A stretch of DNA of 64,000 nucleotides from an uncultured Clostridia bacterium (lineage in GTDB: Bacteria > Bacillota > Clostridia > Oscillospirales > Ruminococcaceae). Both the position numbers and the translations under genes were made by a program. The stretch covers positions 1 through 64,000 of the forward strand of contig CANRAO010000001.1 in NCBI GenBank assembly GCA_947628615.1, given 5' to 3'. Position 1 is the first letter of the stretch. Each line of letters starts with the position of its first letter. A model generated the notes under the pieces. The model worked only from the letters and a program-made list of their open reading frames with translations. It searched no databases and was not told the origin of the DNA. Below, in pieces: positions 8,978-17,870 of the stretch.

Positions 8978-9638
8978 TTTTAAAGACCTTACAAAGGGCT
9001 TTATTAAAGAAAACCCTGTGCTTGTTACCTTGCTTGGAATGTGTCCTGCACTGGCTGTAACTACAATGGCTTCAAACGGAATAGGAATGGGACTTGCAAC
9101 TACATTTGTACTTGTCGGTTCTAATCTTGTTATTTCACTTCTCAAAAAGGTTATACCTGATGCAGTCAGACTGCCTTGTTATATAGTAATAATAGCAGGT
9201 TTTGTTACCTTGATAGAATTTCTTTTAAAGGGTTATTTGCCTGATCTATATGACAGTCTGGGAATCTTTCTTTCGCTTATAACGGTAAACTGCATAATAC
9301 TCGGGCGGGCTGAGGTATTCGCTTCAAAGAATAAACTTCTGCCGTCTGTTCTGGACGGACTAGGAATGGGTCTTGGATTTACTCTGGCATTATTTCTTAT
9401 GGGAGCTGTTCGTGAAATTATTGGTACTGGCTCAATATTCGGAATAAGCATACCGTTTATTTCACAAAACCCTATGAATGTGTTCATTATGCCGGCAGGA
9501 GGGTTTTTCACACTGGGCGTGATTATAGCTGTTGTAAATAAGCTGAAAAAGAAAAAACCGCCAAAAGAAATTGGCTGTGCAGGTTGTCCGAATTCTCACA
9601 ACTGCTCTCTGAAATCTGAGGAAGGGGGCTGTGAATAA
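8970..9638 (+). CDS. rnfE: Rnf complex subunit RnfE
   Basis: Polytopic membrane protein of 222 aa, homologous to RnfA. Motifs NPVLVTLLGMCPALAVT and LGIFLSLITVNCIILGRAE are diagnostic; the two conserved cysteines lie in half-helices that hold an iron-sulfur cluster in solved Rnf/Nqr structures. The start is a GTG with AAGGAGG spaced 8 nt upstream, inside the end of rnfG. Unlike proteobacterial forms, the C-terminus has an extra cysteine-rich tail (CAGCPNSHNC and a final GGCE), which could bind metal; that is inference. Confidence 0.94.
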   Translation: MSNFKDLTKGFIKENPVLVTLLGMCPALAVTTMASNGIGMGLATTFVLVGSNLVISLLKKVIPDAVRLPCYIVIIAGFVTLIEFLLKGYLPDLYDSLGIFLSLITVNCIILGRAEVFASKNKLLPSVLDGLGMGLGFTLALFLMGAVREIIGTGSIFGISIPFISQNPMNVFIMPAGGFFTLGVIIAVVNKLKKKKPPKEIGCAGCPNSHNCSLKSEEGGCE

Positions 9639-10219
9639 TGCTGAAGCTGGTAATTATTATGGTGTCGGCAGTGCTGGTGAATAATATTGTGCTGTCTCAG
9701 TTTATGGGGATTTGCTCTTTTCTCGGAGTTTCAAAGGTAATAAAAAACAGTCTGGGAATGGGTATGGCTGTTATATTCGTTATGCTTTGTGCAACTGCCG
9801 TTACATATCCTGTGTATAAATTTATTCTCATTCCTCTTGGAATTGAATATCTGAAAACTGTTGCTTTTATTCTTCTAATTGCAATGTTCGTTCAGCTTGT
9901 CGAAATAGTTTTAAAGAAAACAATGCCGCCGTTGTATAAGGCACTTGGCGTTTATCTGCCCCTTATAACTACTAACTGTGCAGTACTAGGAGTTACCATA
10001 ACAAACATTGATGAAGAATATACCTTTATCCAGTCGATTACAAACGCTTTGGGAACAGGTATTGGATTTACAGTTGCTATACTGCTTTTTTCGGGGGTGC
10101 GTTCGAGAATAGACGCAGCCACAGGAATACCCGAAACATTTAAGGGAGTGCCCTCTACTTTGATAGCGGCGTCGATAGTGGCGCTTAGCTTTATGGGGTT
10201 CGGAGGCTTATTCGGATAA
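9638..10219 (+). CDS. rnfA: Rnf complex subunit RnfA
   Basis: Polytopic membrane protein of 193 aa with about six helices, paired with RnfE in the core of the complex. Signature stretches are VNNIVLSQFMGICSFLGVS and LPLITTNCAVLGV, whose cysteines ligate the membrane iron-sulfur cluster in the family. Its ATG overlaps the rnfE stop codon (TAATG), with GGAAGGGGG upstream, so RnfE and RnfA production are coupled. Confidence 0.96.
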   Translation: MLKLVIIMVSAVLVNNIVLSQFMGICSFLGVSKVIKNSLGMGMAVIFVMLCATAVTYPVYKFILIPLGIEYLKTVAFILLIAMFVQLVEIVLKKTMPPLYKALGVYLPLITTNCAVLGVTITNIDEEYTFIQSITNALGTGIGFTVAILLFSGVRSRIDAATGIPETFKGVPSTLIAASIVALSFMGFGGLFG

Positions 10220-10221
10220 TC

Positions 10222-10262
10222 AGGAAAGGAGATATGCTCTTAACTGAGGCATACATATAATT
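10222..10262 (+). promoter_or_regulatory. SD-hairpin/short-ORF leader of rnfB
   Basis: AGGAAAGGAG (10222-10231) is followed by an ORF ATG at 10234 encoding MLLTEAYI, stop TAA 10258-10260, two bases before the rnfB ATG. The bases TATGC and GCATA around it can pair. Same layout as the leaders of nadE, the response regulator, murG and ftsQ; it makes rnfB the only rnf junction with a gap instead of tight spacing. Confidence 0.6.
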
Positions 10263-11051
10263 ATGAATTATATTTTACCACTTCTGATATTTGCAGGCTT
10301 GGGATTATTGGCGGGAATACTGCTGACCGTAATATCAAAGATTTTTGCAGTTAAAACAGACGAAAAACTGGAGGCTGTTCAGAATGCTCTGCCTCAGGTA
10401 AACTGCGGTGCCTGTGGGTTTTCAGGCTGTAACGATTATGCAGACGCTATTGTAAATCACGGTGCTGAAATAAATAAATGCAATCCGGGCGGTGAAGAAA
10501 CAGCAAACAAAATAAGCGTTATTATGGGTAAAGAGGCAGGAGATATTCAGCCTGTTTCAGCTTTTGTTCATTGCAGGGGCAACTGCGACGCCGCTCTGTC
10601 AAAGTTTGAGTTTGACGGCATTAGTTCTTGTTCGGCGGCAAACAGATTTTACAGCGGTACAAAGCAGTGCGAAAACGGATGTCTGGGTCTTGGCGACTGT
10701 GCGTCGGTTTGTTCTAAAGGAGCAATAACGGTTTGCAACGGCGTTGCCTTTGTTGATGAAGACCTTTGCGAGGGGTGCGGTCTTTGCGTTAAGGCTTGCC
10801 CGAAAGGGCTTATTTCCCTCAGGCGAAAAATCCAGCGAACTGATGTTGTGTGCCGAAGCAGTGCTTTAGGAAAAATTACAAGGAAGCTGTGTAAAAACGG
10901 CTGTGTGGGTTGTAAATTGTGCGAAAAGGCGTGTCCGTCGGGCGCTATGAAGGTTGAAAACAATTTTGCAAGCATAGATTATGATAAGTGTATAAATTGC
11001 GGAATGTGTGCGGAAGCCTGCAAATTAGGAGTAATTAGATTAAAGAAATAA
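10263..11051 (+). CDS. rnfB: Rnf complex subunit RnfB
   Basis: Iron-sulfur subunit that accepts electrons from ferredoxin. 262 aa: an N-terminal membrane anchor (residues 4-27), the CGACGFSGC motif with a later KCNPGG cysteine binding the first 4Fe-4S cluster (residues about 45-75), then ferredoxin-like modules with C-x2-C-x2-C-x3-C-P motifs (CEGCGLCVKACP, CVGCKLCEKACP, CINCGMCAEAC). Last gene of rnfCDGEAB and followed by a terminator. Expression may be tuned separately from rnfA through the preceding leader. Confidence 0.95.
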   Translation: MNYILPLLIFAGLGLLAGILLTVISKIFAVKTDEKLEAVQNALPQVNCGACGFSGCNDYADAIVNHGAEINKCNPGGEETANKISVIMGKEAGDIQPVSAFVHCRGNCDAALSKFEFDGISSCSAANRFYSGTKQCENGCLGLGDCASVCSKGAITVCNGVAFVDEDLCEGCGLCVKACPKGLISLRRKIQRTDVVCRSSALGKITRKLCKNGCVGCKLCEKACPSGAMKVENNFASIDYDKCINCGMCAEACKLGVIRLKK

Positions 11052-11054
11052 AAC

Positions 11055-11095
11055 AAACCTGAAAGTCAAGTAATATCGGCTTTCAGGTTTTTGAT
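11055..11095 (+). terminator. Terminator of the rnf operon
   Basis: 11-bp stem AAACCTGAAAG (11055-11065) with CTTTCAGGTTT (11080-11090), followed by TTTG and a T-rich stretch. Confidence 0.8.
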
Positions 11096-11425
11096 TTTTA
11101 AAATTTATATTTCAATATTTTCTGATGTTTTTTGACGACATATTTGAAAAATGATTAAAAGTGTCGTTTTTCGTACAATTGTTGAAAACTTTAAAAGTTG
11201 TTGTTTAAAACAATGCCTAAAATAGGGAGTTACTAACACTTTCAACAGAGTTTTCAACTAAACAGCGGTGAAAAGCATAATTTTTCACTCTGTTTGTTAA
11301 CATATTATTAATATTTAGTTTGAAAAAATTCAGGTAATTTGCACATAAAAATCGCAGATTATTGTACAAATAAACTATTCCCGGCGAGCCGCCTAATATT
11401 TATAATACCCACAGCGGCAGGAAAT
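11096..11425. other. 330-bp intergenic region with GTTGAAAAC boxes and one GC hairpin repeat
   Basis: No gene seen. It contains GTTGAAAACT at 11181-11190 and, facing it, TTTCAACAGAGTTTTCAAC at 11240-11258; the reverse complement of that 19-mer occurs upstream of mraZ (44595-44613). GGCGAGCCGCC at 11393-11403 is one of three copies in the window. Both transcripts flanking the region converge here. Confidence 0.6.
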
Positions 11426-12469
11426 TCATATACACGATTTGGGGATTGAAAACGTAAACTGTGTATATTCTCCTTTAATGCTGTCAACACTAATCGTTCC
11501 ATTATGAATTGATAAAATAGATTGTACAATATTAAGACCAAGTCCTGCACCTGTAGTATCATTTGCCCGAGATGAGTCTGTTCTGTAGAAGCGATTGAAC
11601 ACCTTTTGTCTCTCGCCTTCAGAAAGACCGTCTCCGCTGTTTTTAACAGAAATATAGTTATAGTTATCGTCTTCACGAAACGTAAATTCAATATATCCGT
11701 TCTTAGATGCAAACTTAACAGCATTTTCAATGAGATTATACATTACCTGATAAATCATATCTTTATCGGCAAAAATTGTTGAACAGTCTGCTTCCAGACC
11801 GAGTATTTCAAGATCTTTTTCACTTAATTTTTTTTCAAAGGTATTAAGTATATCAACAGCTATATTTATAATATTTACATTCGTCATAACAGGCTTTATT
11901 GCACCTGATTCCAATTGCTCAAGATTGAGAAGCAACTTTGTCAGTCTGGAAAGTCTTTTAAGCTCTTCGGAAATTAGTTCTAAGTAATTCGGCTGCTGTT
12001 CTGGCGGTATCGTGCCGTCGATAATTCCGTCAACAAATCCACTTATTGATGTAAGGGGCGTTCTCAGTTCGTGAGAGACATTCGATACAAACTGATTTTT
12101 TATTTCATCGCTTTTTTTTACCGCATCTGATAAATCGCTGAGTGCATTTTCCAATTGGTAAAACTCTGTGCTGCTTGAAAAAGAAATCTTTTGAGAAAAA
12201 TTTCCATTGCTTATATTATCAGTAAACATTTTCATTTTGCATAGTATTGTTGATGTTCGTTTATACATAAAATATAACACTAAAGCAATTGCAAAAATTA
12301 TCATTACCACCAAGATAATGACACTTATCAGAGCGATATATTTGTTTTTTACAAAAACAGACTTTGACAAAACAAGCAGTAACACTCCCGAAACGGCAAA
12401 TGCGATTGCGAGTATTACTGCTGTTAATATCAAAAAGTATTTTTTAAATAAACTGTGAGTTTTATTCAT
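11426..12469 (-). CDS. Sensor histidine kinase with very short external loop
   Basis: Membrane histidine kinase of 347 aa. Two helices (about 11-36 and 45-69) are separated by only about eight residues, so there is no real extracytoplasmic sensor domain; this layout is that of intramembrane-sensing kinases. A HAMP-like linker (about 70-120) precedes the HisKA box (NVSHELRTPLTSISGF, His133), then N, G1 and G2 boxes (NLIENAVKFA, GDGLSEGE, TTGAGLGLNIV). Its ATG overlaps the TAA of the upstream response regulator by one base, so the two are co-translated. Signal and targets are unknown. Confidence 0.92.
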   Translation of the reverse strand: MNKTHSLFKKYFLILTAVILAIAFAVSGVLLLVLSKSVFVKNKYIALISVIILVVMIIFAIALVLYFMYKRTSTILCKMKMFTDNISNGNFSQKISFSSSTEFYQLENALSDLSDAVKKSDEIKNQFVSNVSHELRTPLTSISGFVDGIIDGTIPPEQQPNYLELISEELKRLSRLTKLLLNLEQLESGAIKPVMTNVNIINIAVDILNTFEKKLSEKDLEILGLEADCSTIFADKDMIYQVMYNLIENAVKFASKNGYIEFTFREDDNYNYISVKNSGDGLSEGERQKVFNRFYRTDSSRANDTTGAGLGLNIVQSILSIHNGTISVDSIKGEYTQFTFSIPKSCI

Positions 12470-13164
12470 TAGTCCTCATCAACTTCAAACTTGTAACCTA
12501 CGCCCCAGACTGTTTTCAGCTCCCACTTGTTAGAAACGCCTTCGAGCTTTTCACGAAGCCGTTTAACGTGAACGTCAATAGTTCTTGAATCACCGTAGTA
12601 TTCAAATCCCCAAACCTCGTCAAGAAGCTGGTCACGGGTATATACCCTGTTGGGGTTTGATGCAAGGTGGAAAAGAAGTTCCAATTCCTTCGGCGGAGTA
12701 TCGAGAATAACACCGTTTACCTTTAACTCGTATCTTGTCATATTTACAGAAAGTTTATCATATTTGACTTCTTTGATCTCTGACTTGGTAGATGTCTGAC
12801 CTACTCTTCTGTAAACGGCTTTAATTCTTGCAATAACTTCCTTAGCTTCAAACGGTTTAACAACATAGTCGTCAGCGCCGAGTTCTAATCCCAATACCTT
12901 ATCAAATGTTTCGCCCTTTGCTGTGATCATAATGATAGGTACGTTTGATTTTTTTCTGATTTCACGGCAAACCTGCCATCCGTCGAGACCGGGCAGCATA
13001 ATATCAAGAAGTATAATATCCGGTTTCAAAGCATTGAATTTAACAACAGCTTCTTCACCGTCATGTGAAATGATTGCATTATAGCCTTCTTTTTCGAGAT
13101 AAAGTCTAAGTAATTCGCATATGTTCTTGTCGTCATCAACGACTAATACTTTTCCCAGTGACAT
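12469..13164 (-). CDS. OmpR/PhoB-family response regulator
   Basis: DNA-binding response regulator of 231 aa. The receiver domain (residues 5-115) has Asp11/Asp12, the phospho-acceptor Asp54 in ILLDIMLPG, Thr in MITAKGE and Lys in VVKPFEA. A C-terminal winged helix (about 135-228; PPKELELLFHLASNPNRVYTR, GDSRTIDVHVKRLREKL) is typical of the OmpR/PhoB group. Partner kinase is the next gene. Upstream of the ATG the usual ribosome site is replaced by the SD-hairpin leader described separately. Similar to VicR/PhoP-type regulators, but not assignable to one. Confidence 0.93.
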   Translation of the reverse strand: MSLGKVLVVDDDKNICELLRLYLEKEGYNAIISHDGEEAVVKFNALKPDIILLDIMLPGLDGWQVCREIRKKSNVPIIMITAKGETFDKVLGLELGADDYVVKPFEAKEVIARIKAVYRRVGQTSTKSEIKEVKYDKLSVNMTRYELKVNGVILDTPPKELELLFHLASNPNRVYTRDQLLDEVWGFEYYGDSRTIDVHVKRLREKLEGVSNKWELKTVWGVGYKFEVDED

Positions 13165-13201
13165 ATTTAATATTCATGCTCCGTGAGAAGCATTTCCTCC
13201 C
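13165..13201 (-). promoter_or_regulatory. SD-hairpin/short-ORF leader of the response regulator
   Basis: On the minus strand GGGAGG (13196-13201) is followed by an ORF starting at 13193 that encodes MLLTEHEY with TAA at 13167-13169, two bases before the regulator ATG. ATGCTTC and GGAGCAT pair (one G-T) around a TCAC loop, so the same bases form a hairpin between SD and start. Confidence 0.62.
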
Positions 13202-13612
13202 TTCACATTTTATGGTTTTAAAATCTGAATTTATGCCGTCTAATTTCGCTGCTGATTAGAAAATCAATGATTTTTCATACATAATTTAATTAACATATTA
13301 ATTATTAAAAATAAACAGTTAAAAAATAAATAATAAATTTGATACATTTATTATAACAAATTCACAACTTCAAAAAGTGTACGATATTTTGATTAAATAT
13401 GTACTAAATGTAAACTTTATAATATTGAAAGATTTTATTGCATTTTTATTCACAAAGATACAGCAATTTATACAGAAAAAGGACGTTTGTTTTGGATTAG
13501 TGAAGAAAAGAATTCTATAAAATTTGCTTGTATAATAATTACTAATATCAACTAATATGTTAAGAAAATTTGTATAATATTACAAAAATATAAAAAGTTT
13601 ACGATTTACTCT
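13202..13612. other. AT-rich intergenic region upstream of groES and of the two-component pair
   Basis: About 410 bp of very AT-rich sequence between divergent transcripts. No ORF, RNA gene or clear repeat was recognised; it presumably holds the promoter of the two-component operon. Confidence 0.5.
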
Positions 13613-13641
13613 TGATTATTGAAAAATAAATGGTAAAATAT
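13613..13641 (+). promoter_or_regulatory. Probable sigma-A promoter of groESL
   Basis: TTGATT at 13613-13618 and an AT-rich -10 (AAATAT at 13636-13641, 17-bp spacing; TAAAAT at 13634 gives 15) directly before the CIRCE element, the usual arrangement for HrcA control. Confidence 0.55.
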
Positions 13642-13643
13642 AT

Positions 13644-13670
13644 TTAGCACTCGGAAAGTGAGAGTGCTAA
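13644..13670 (+). promoter_or_regulatory. CIRCE element (HrcA operator) of groESL
   Basis: TTAGCACTC, nine-base spacer, GAGTGCTAA: a perfect match to the CIRCE consensus. In Firmicutes HrcA binds it and represses groESL until misfolded protein titrates GroEL. hrcA itself is not in the window. Confidence 0.97.
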
Positions 13671-13707
13671 AACGACAGTAAGTTTAATAATAACAATAAA
13701 TATTTAA

Positions 13708-13992
<285 letters not shown>

Positions 13993-14031
13993 CCTCATTT
14001 AAAATTCTGATAAATAATAAACATATAATAA

Positions 14032-15678
<1,647 letters not shown>

Positions 15679-15679
15679 A

Positions 15680-15860
15680 CTAGAAGCAAGAAGCCAGATG
15701 CAAGAAGCAAGAGCAACGGCAGGCTAGTACCTAGAAGCAAGACCGGCGAGCCGCCGGAGGCGATTTGCCTTTGGGGAGTTAGTATAATGTGAAGATTTGT
15801 GCAACGGCAGGTCAAACTTTGTACAAGGTAAGACTGCTGGGACAAGGCAATAAATTTGTT
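15680..15860. repeat. Repeat-rich 3' region of groEL
   Basis: Non-coding. CTAGAAGCAAGA occurs at 15680-15691 and 15731-15742, with the near copy CAAGAAGCAAGA at 15701-15712. The perfect hairpin CCGGCG-AGC-CGCCGG lies at 15743-15757, containing the 11-mer GGCGAGCCGCC also found at 11393 and 27424. GCAACGGCAGG occurs at 15713 and again near 15801 (TTTGTGCAACGGCAGG), a sequence resembling one at 29271. Confidence 0.65.
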
Positions 15861-15868
15861 AATAATAA

Positions 15869-15899
15869 AAAGGCTGACAGTAAAATGTCAGTCTTTTTT
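15869..15899 (+). terminator. Terminator after groESL
   Basis: AGGCTGACA (15871-15879) pairs with TGTCAGTCT (15886-15894) around a short A-rich loop, followed by TTTTTT. Confidence 0.85.
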
Positions 15900-15923
15900 G
15901 TTTATAAAATTATTCTAAAACTA

Positions 15924-15966
15924 TTGACAAAACTGTATAAACTGTATATAATACATATATACAGTT
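15924..15966 (+). promoter_or_regulatory. Promoter and palindromic operator of the GntR-ABC operon
   Basis: Consensus promoter TTGACA (15924-15929), 17 bp, TATAAT (15947-15952). Over the -10 lies AACTGTATAT (15940-15949), seven bases, ATATACAGTT (15957-15966), a perfect inverted repeat; a direct half-copy AACTGTATA precedes it at 15931. This position fits autorepression by the YtrA-type regulator encoded next. Confidence 0.85.
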
Positions 15967-15982
15967 AAAAAGAGGTGATGGT

Positions 15983-16357
15983 GTGAACATACTTATCGAC
16001 AATAAAAGCGGTGCTCCGATTTACGACCAAATATATTCTCAGATTAAAAGTCAGATAATAAGCGGAGACTTAAAGGAAAACGAAATGCTTCCGTCTATTC
16101 GGGGTCTGGCAAAGGATCTGCGAATCAGCTTTATAACTACAAAACGGGCATACGATGAGCTTGAAAAGGAAGGTTTTATTTATACCATTCAGGCAAAGGG
16201 CTGTTTTGTTGCACCAAAGAATGTGGAACTGCTCAGAGAGGAAAATCTGAAAAAAATTGAGGAACATATAGAGCAGATAATAAAGCTATCAGCTTCGTGC
16301 AATTTGAGTAAAAAGGATATAATTGAAATGATTAAATTTAATCTGGAGGATTTATAA
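15983..16357 (+). CDS. GntR-family regulator, YtrA subgroup
   Basis: Small regulator of 124 aa: an N-terminal winged helix (residues about 8-75; GAPIYDQIYSQIKSQIISGDLKENEMLPSIR is the classic GntR opening, LRISFITTKRAYDELEKEGF the recognition helix) and a short helical tail of about 45 residues with no ligand domain, as in the YtrA group that controls ABC exporters. GTG start with AGAGGTGATG upstream. Its stop overlaps the next gene's start (TAATG). The palindrome over its own promoter is the likely binding site. Inducers of this group are often cell-wall-active antibiotics; not shown here. Confidence 0.9.
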   Translation: MNILIDNKSGAPIYDQIYSQIKSQIISGDLKENEMLPSIRGLAKDLRISFITTKRAYDELEKEGFIYTIQAKGCFVAPKNVELLREENLKKIEEHIEQIIKLSASCNLSKKDIIEMIKFNLEDL

Positions 16358-17199
16358 TGAACGCACTTGAAATAAAAAACTTATCGAAATCTTTTTCCGG
16401 TTTTAAGCTGGATAATTTGAACCTTACACTGCCGAGCGGATGTATTATGGGCTTGATTGGAGAAAACGGAGCAGGAAAGAGTACTGCAATCAAACTGATT
16501 TTAGATATGCTTCACAAAGACAGCGGAACGATAAAAATTCTCGGAAGAGAAAATCAGGAAAATATATATCTCACAAAAGAGGAAATCGGCGTTGTAATGG
16601 ACGAGGTCGGAATACCTGAATGTTTGAACGCAAAGCAAGTCGGGAAAATTATGAGTTATACTTTTCGTAATTGGAATGACGAAGAATATGCAAACTATCT
16701 AAAAAAATTGTCTATTCCTGCTGACAAGCCGTTTAAAGACTTCTCTAGAGGTATGAAAATGAAGCTCGGCATAGCGATAGCTATGTCTCACGAGAGTAAG
16801 CTGTTGCTGCTTGATGAGGCAACAAGCGGTCTTGACCCAGTTGTGAGAGATGAAGTAGTTGAGATGTTAAGCGAGTTTACAAGAGATGAAAACCATTCTA
16901 TTCTCATTTCATCTCATATTGTCAGCGATCTTGAAAAGCTATGCGATTATGTGGCGTTTCTTCACAAGGGTAAATTGCTGTTGTGCGAGGAAAAGGACCG
17001 TCTGCTCGGTGAATACGGAATAATCCACTGTACCGCAGAACAGTTGAGTGAGCTTGATCCAAAAGCAATCAAGCATAAAAAAGAAACTCCTTACGGAGTT
17101 GAGGCGATAGTATTGCGTGATAATATTCCGTCAAATATTAAAATAAGCCCAATAAGCATTGAAGAACTGTTTATATTTATGGTAAGGGAGGCAGAATAA
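16357..17199 (+). CDS. ABC transporter ATP-binding protein
   Basis: Cytoplasmic ATPase of 280 aa that powers the membrane protein encoded next. Walker A GENGAGKST (residues about 36-44), Q-loop region, signature SRGMKMKLGIAIAM, Walker B LLLLDEATSGLD and the switch histidine in SSHIVSDL are all intact. The C-terminal 70 residues match the accessory region of YtrB/BcrA-type exporters. GGAGG lies 8 nt before the ATG, within the end of the GntR gene. Likely an exporter or lipid-related complex; substrate unknown. Confidence 0.93.
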   Translation: MNALEIKNLSKSFSGFKLDNLNLTLPSGCIMGLIGENGAGKSTAIKLILDMLHKDSGTIKILGRENQENIYLTKEEIGVVMDEVGIPECLNAKQVGKIMSYTFRNWNDEEYANYLKKLSIPADKPFKDFSRGMKMKLGIAIAMSHESKLLLLDEATSGLDPVVRDEVVEMLSEFTRDENHSILISSHIVSDLEKLCDYVAFLHKGKLLLCEEKDRLLGEYGIIHCTAEQLSELDPKAIKHKKETPYGVEAIVLRDNIPSNIKISPISIEELFIFMVREAE

Positions 17200-17200
17200 G

Positions 17201-17824
17201 TTGAAAGGATTGCTTTTAAAAGATTTATATATGATAAAAAAGTATTGCAGATTGCAATTATTATTCGTTGTATTTATTCTTGCAGGTTCACTTGTAACAA
17301 ATAATGTATTTTTTATTTTCTATCCCTGTTTGATTTCGGGTATAATTCCTGTAACATTACTTTCCTATGATGAACTGAGCAAATGGAATGAATATAGTTA
17401 TGCTTTACCTTATAAAAAGTCGCAGATTGTCTCTGTAAAATATATTATAGGTATACTTGCCCAGATTTTAGTGTTTATTATATCCGGCATCATTCAGGCG
17501 GTCAAAATGAACATTGATGGAATATTCGTGCTGAATAATTTTTTAGTTATTATGGCAACTCTGTTGGCAATATCCTTTTTGATGCCTTCGGTAACTCTTC
17601 CGTTTATGTTTAAGCTGGGTGCGATAAAGGGACGAATTGCGTATATTATTGTGATTTTTGTTTATTTTGCAGGCGTTGGTGTTTTTTCTTCATTTCTGGT
17701 TGATGGCTATATTAAAATCATATCGTTTAGTGGTATTATCACAATTGTATGTTTAGCTGTAATTGCATTGTACGCTCTTTCTTGGAGACTGTCGATTGCG
17801 TTTTATAAAAAGCGGGAAGTGTAA
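17201..17824 (+). CDS. ABC-2 type transporter permease
   Basis: Integral membrane protein of 207 aa with about six hydrophobic helices (starting near residues 18-42) and the opening MKGLLLKDLYMIKKY typical of ABC-2 permeases paired with GntR/YtrA regulators. TTG start preceded by AGGGAGG; only one base separates it from the ATPase gene, so the two subunits are made together. Substrate unknown. A strong terminator follows. Confidence 0.88.
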   Translation: MKGLLLKDLYMIKKYCRLQLLFVVFILAGSLVTNNVFFIFYPCLISGIIPVTLLSYDELSKWNEYSYALPYKKSQIVSVKYIIGILAQILVFIISGIIQAVKMNIDGIFVLNNFLVIMATLLAISFLMPSVTLPFMFKLGAIKGRIAYIIVIFVYFAGVGVFSSFLVDGYIKIISFSGIITIVCLAVIALYALSWRLSIAFYKKREV

Positions 17825-17829
17825 AAATT

Positions 17830-17856
17830 AAAGGCGTCGCAAAGCGACGCCTTTTT
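17830..17856. terminator. Terminator between ABC operon and aspS
   Basis: AAGGCGTCGC-AAA-GCGACGCCTT hairpin with T-run on the plus strand and A-run on the other; probably serves both converging operons. Confidence 0.9.
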
Positions 17857-17870
17857 GCTTAATATAAGTT

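Noticed and set aside
13202..13612. Small RNA or missed gene upstream of groES
   Set aside because: No frame over 40 codons with a ribosome site and no stable hairpins seen.
15680..15742. Possible CRISPR array downstream of groEL
   Set aside because: The AGAAGCAAG repeats are only 9-12 bp, irregularly spaced and without unique spacers of equal length; no cas genes.
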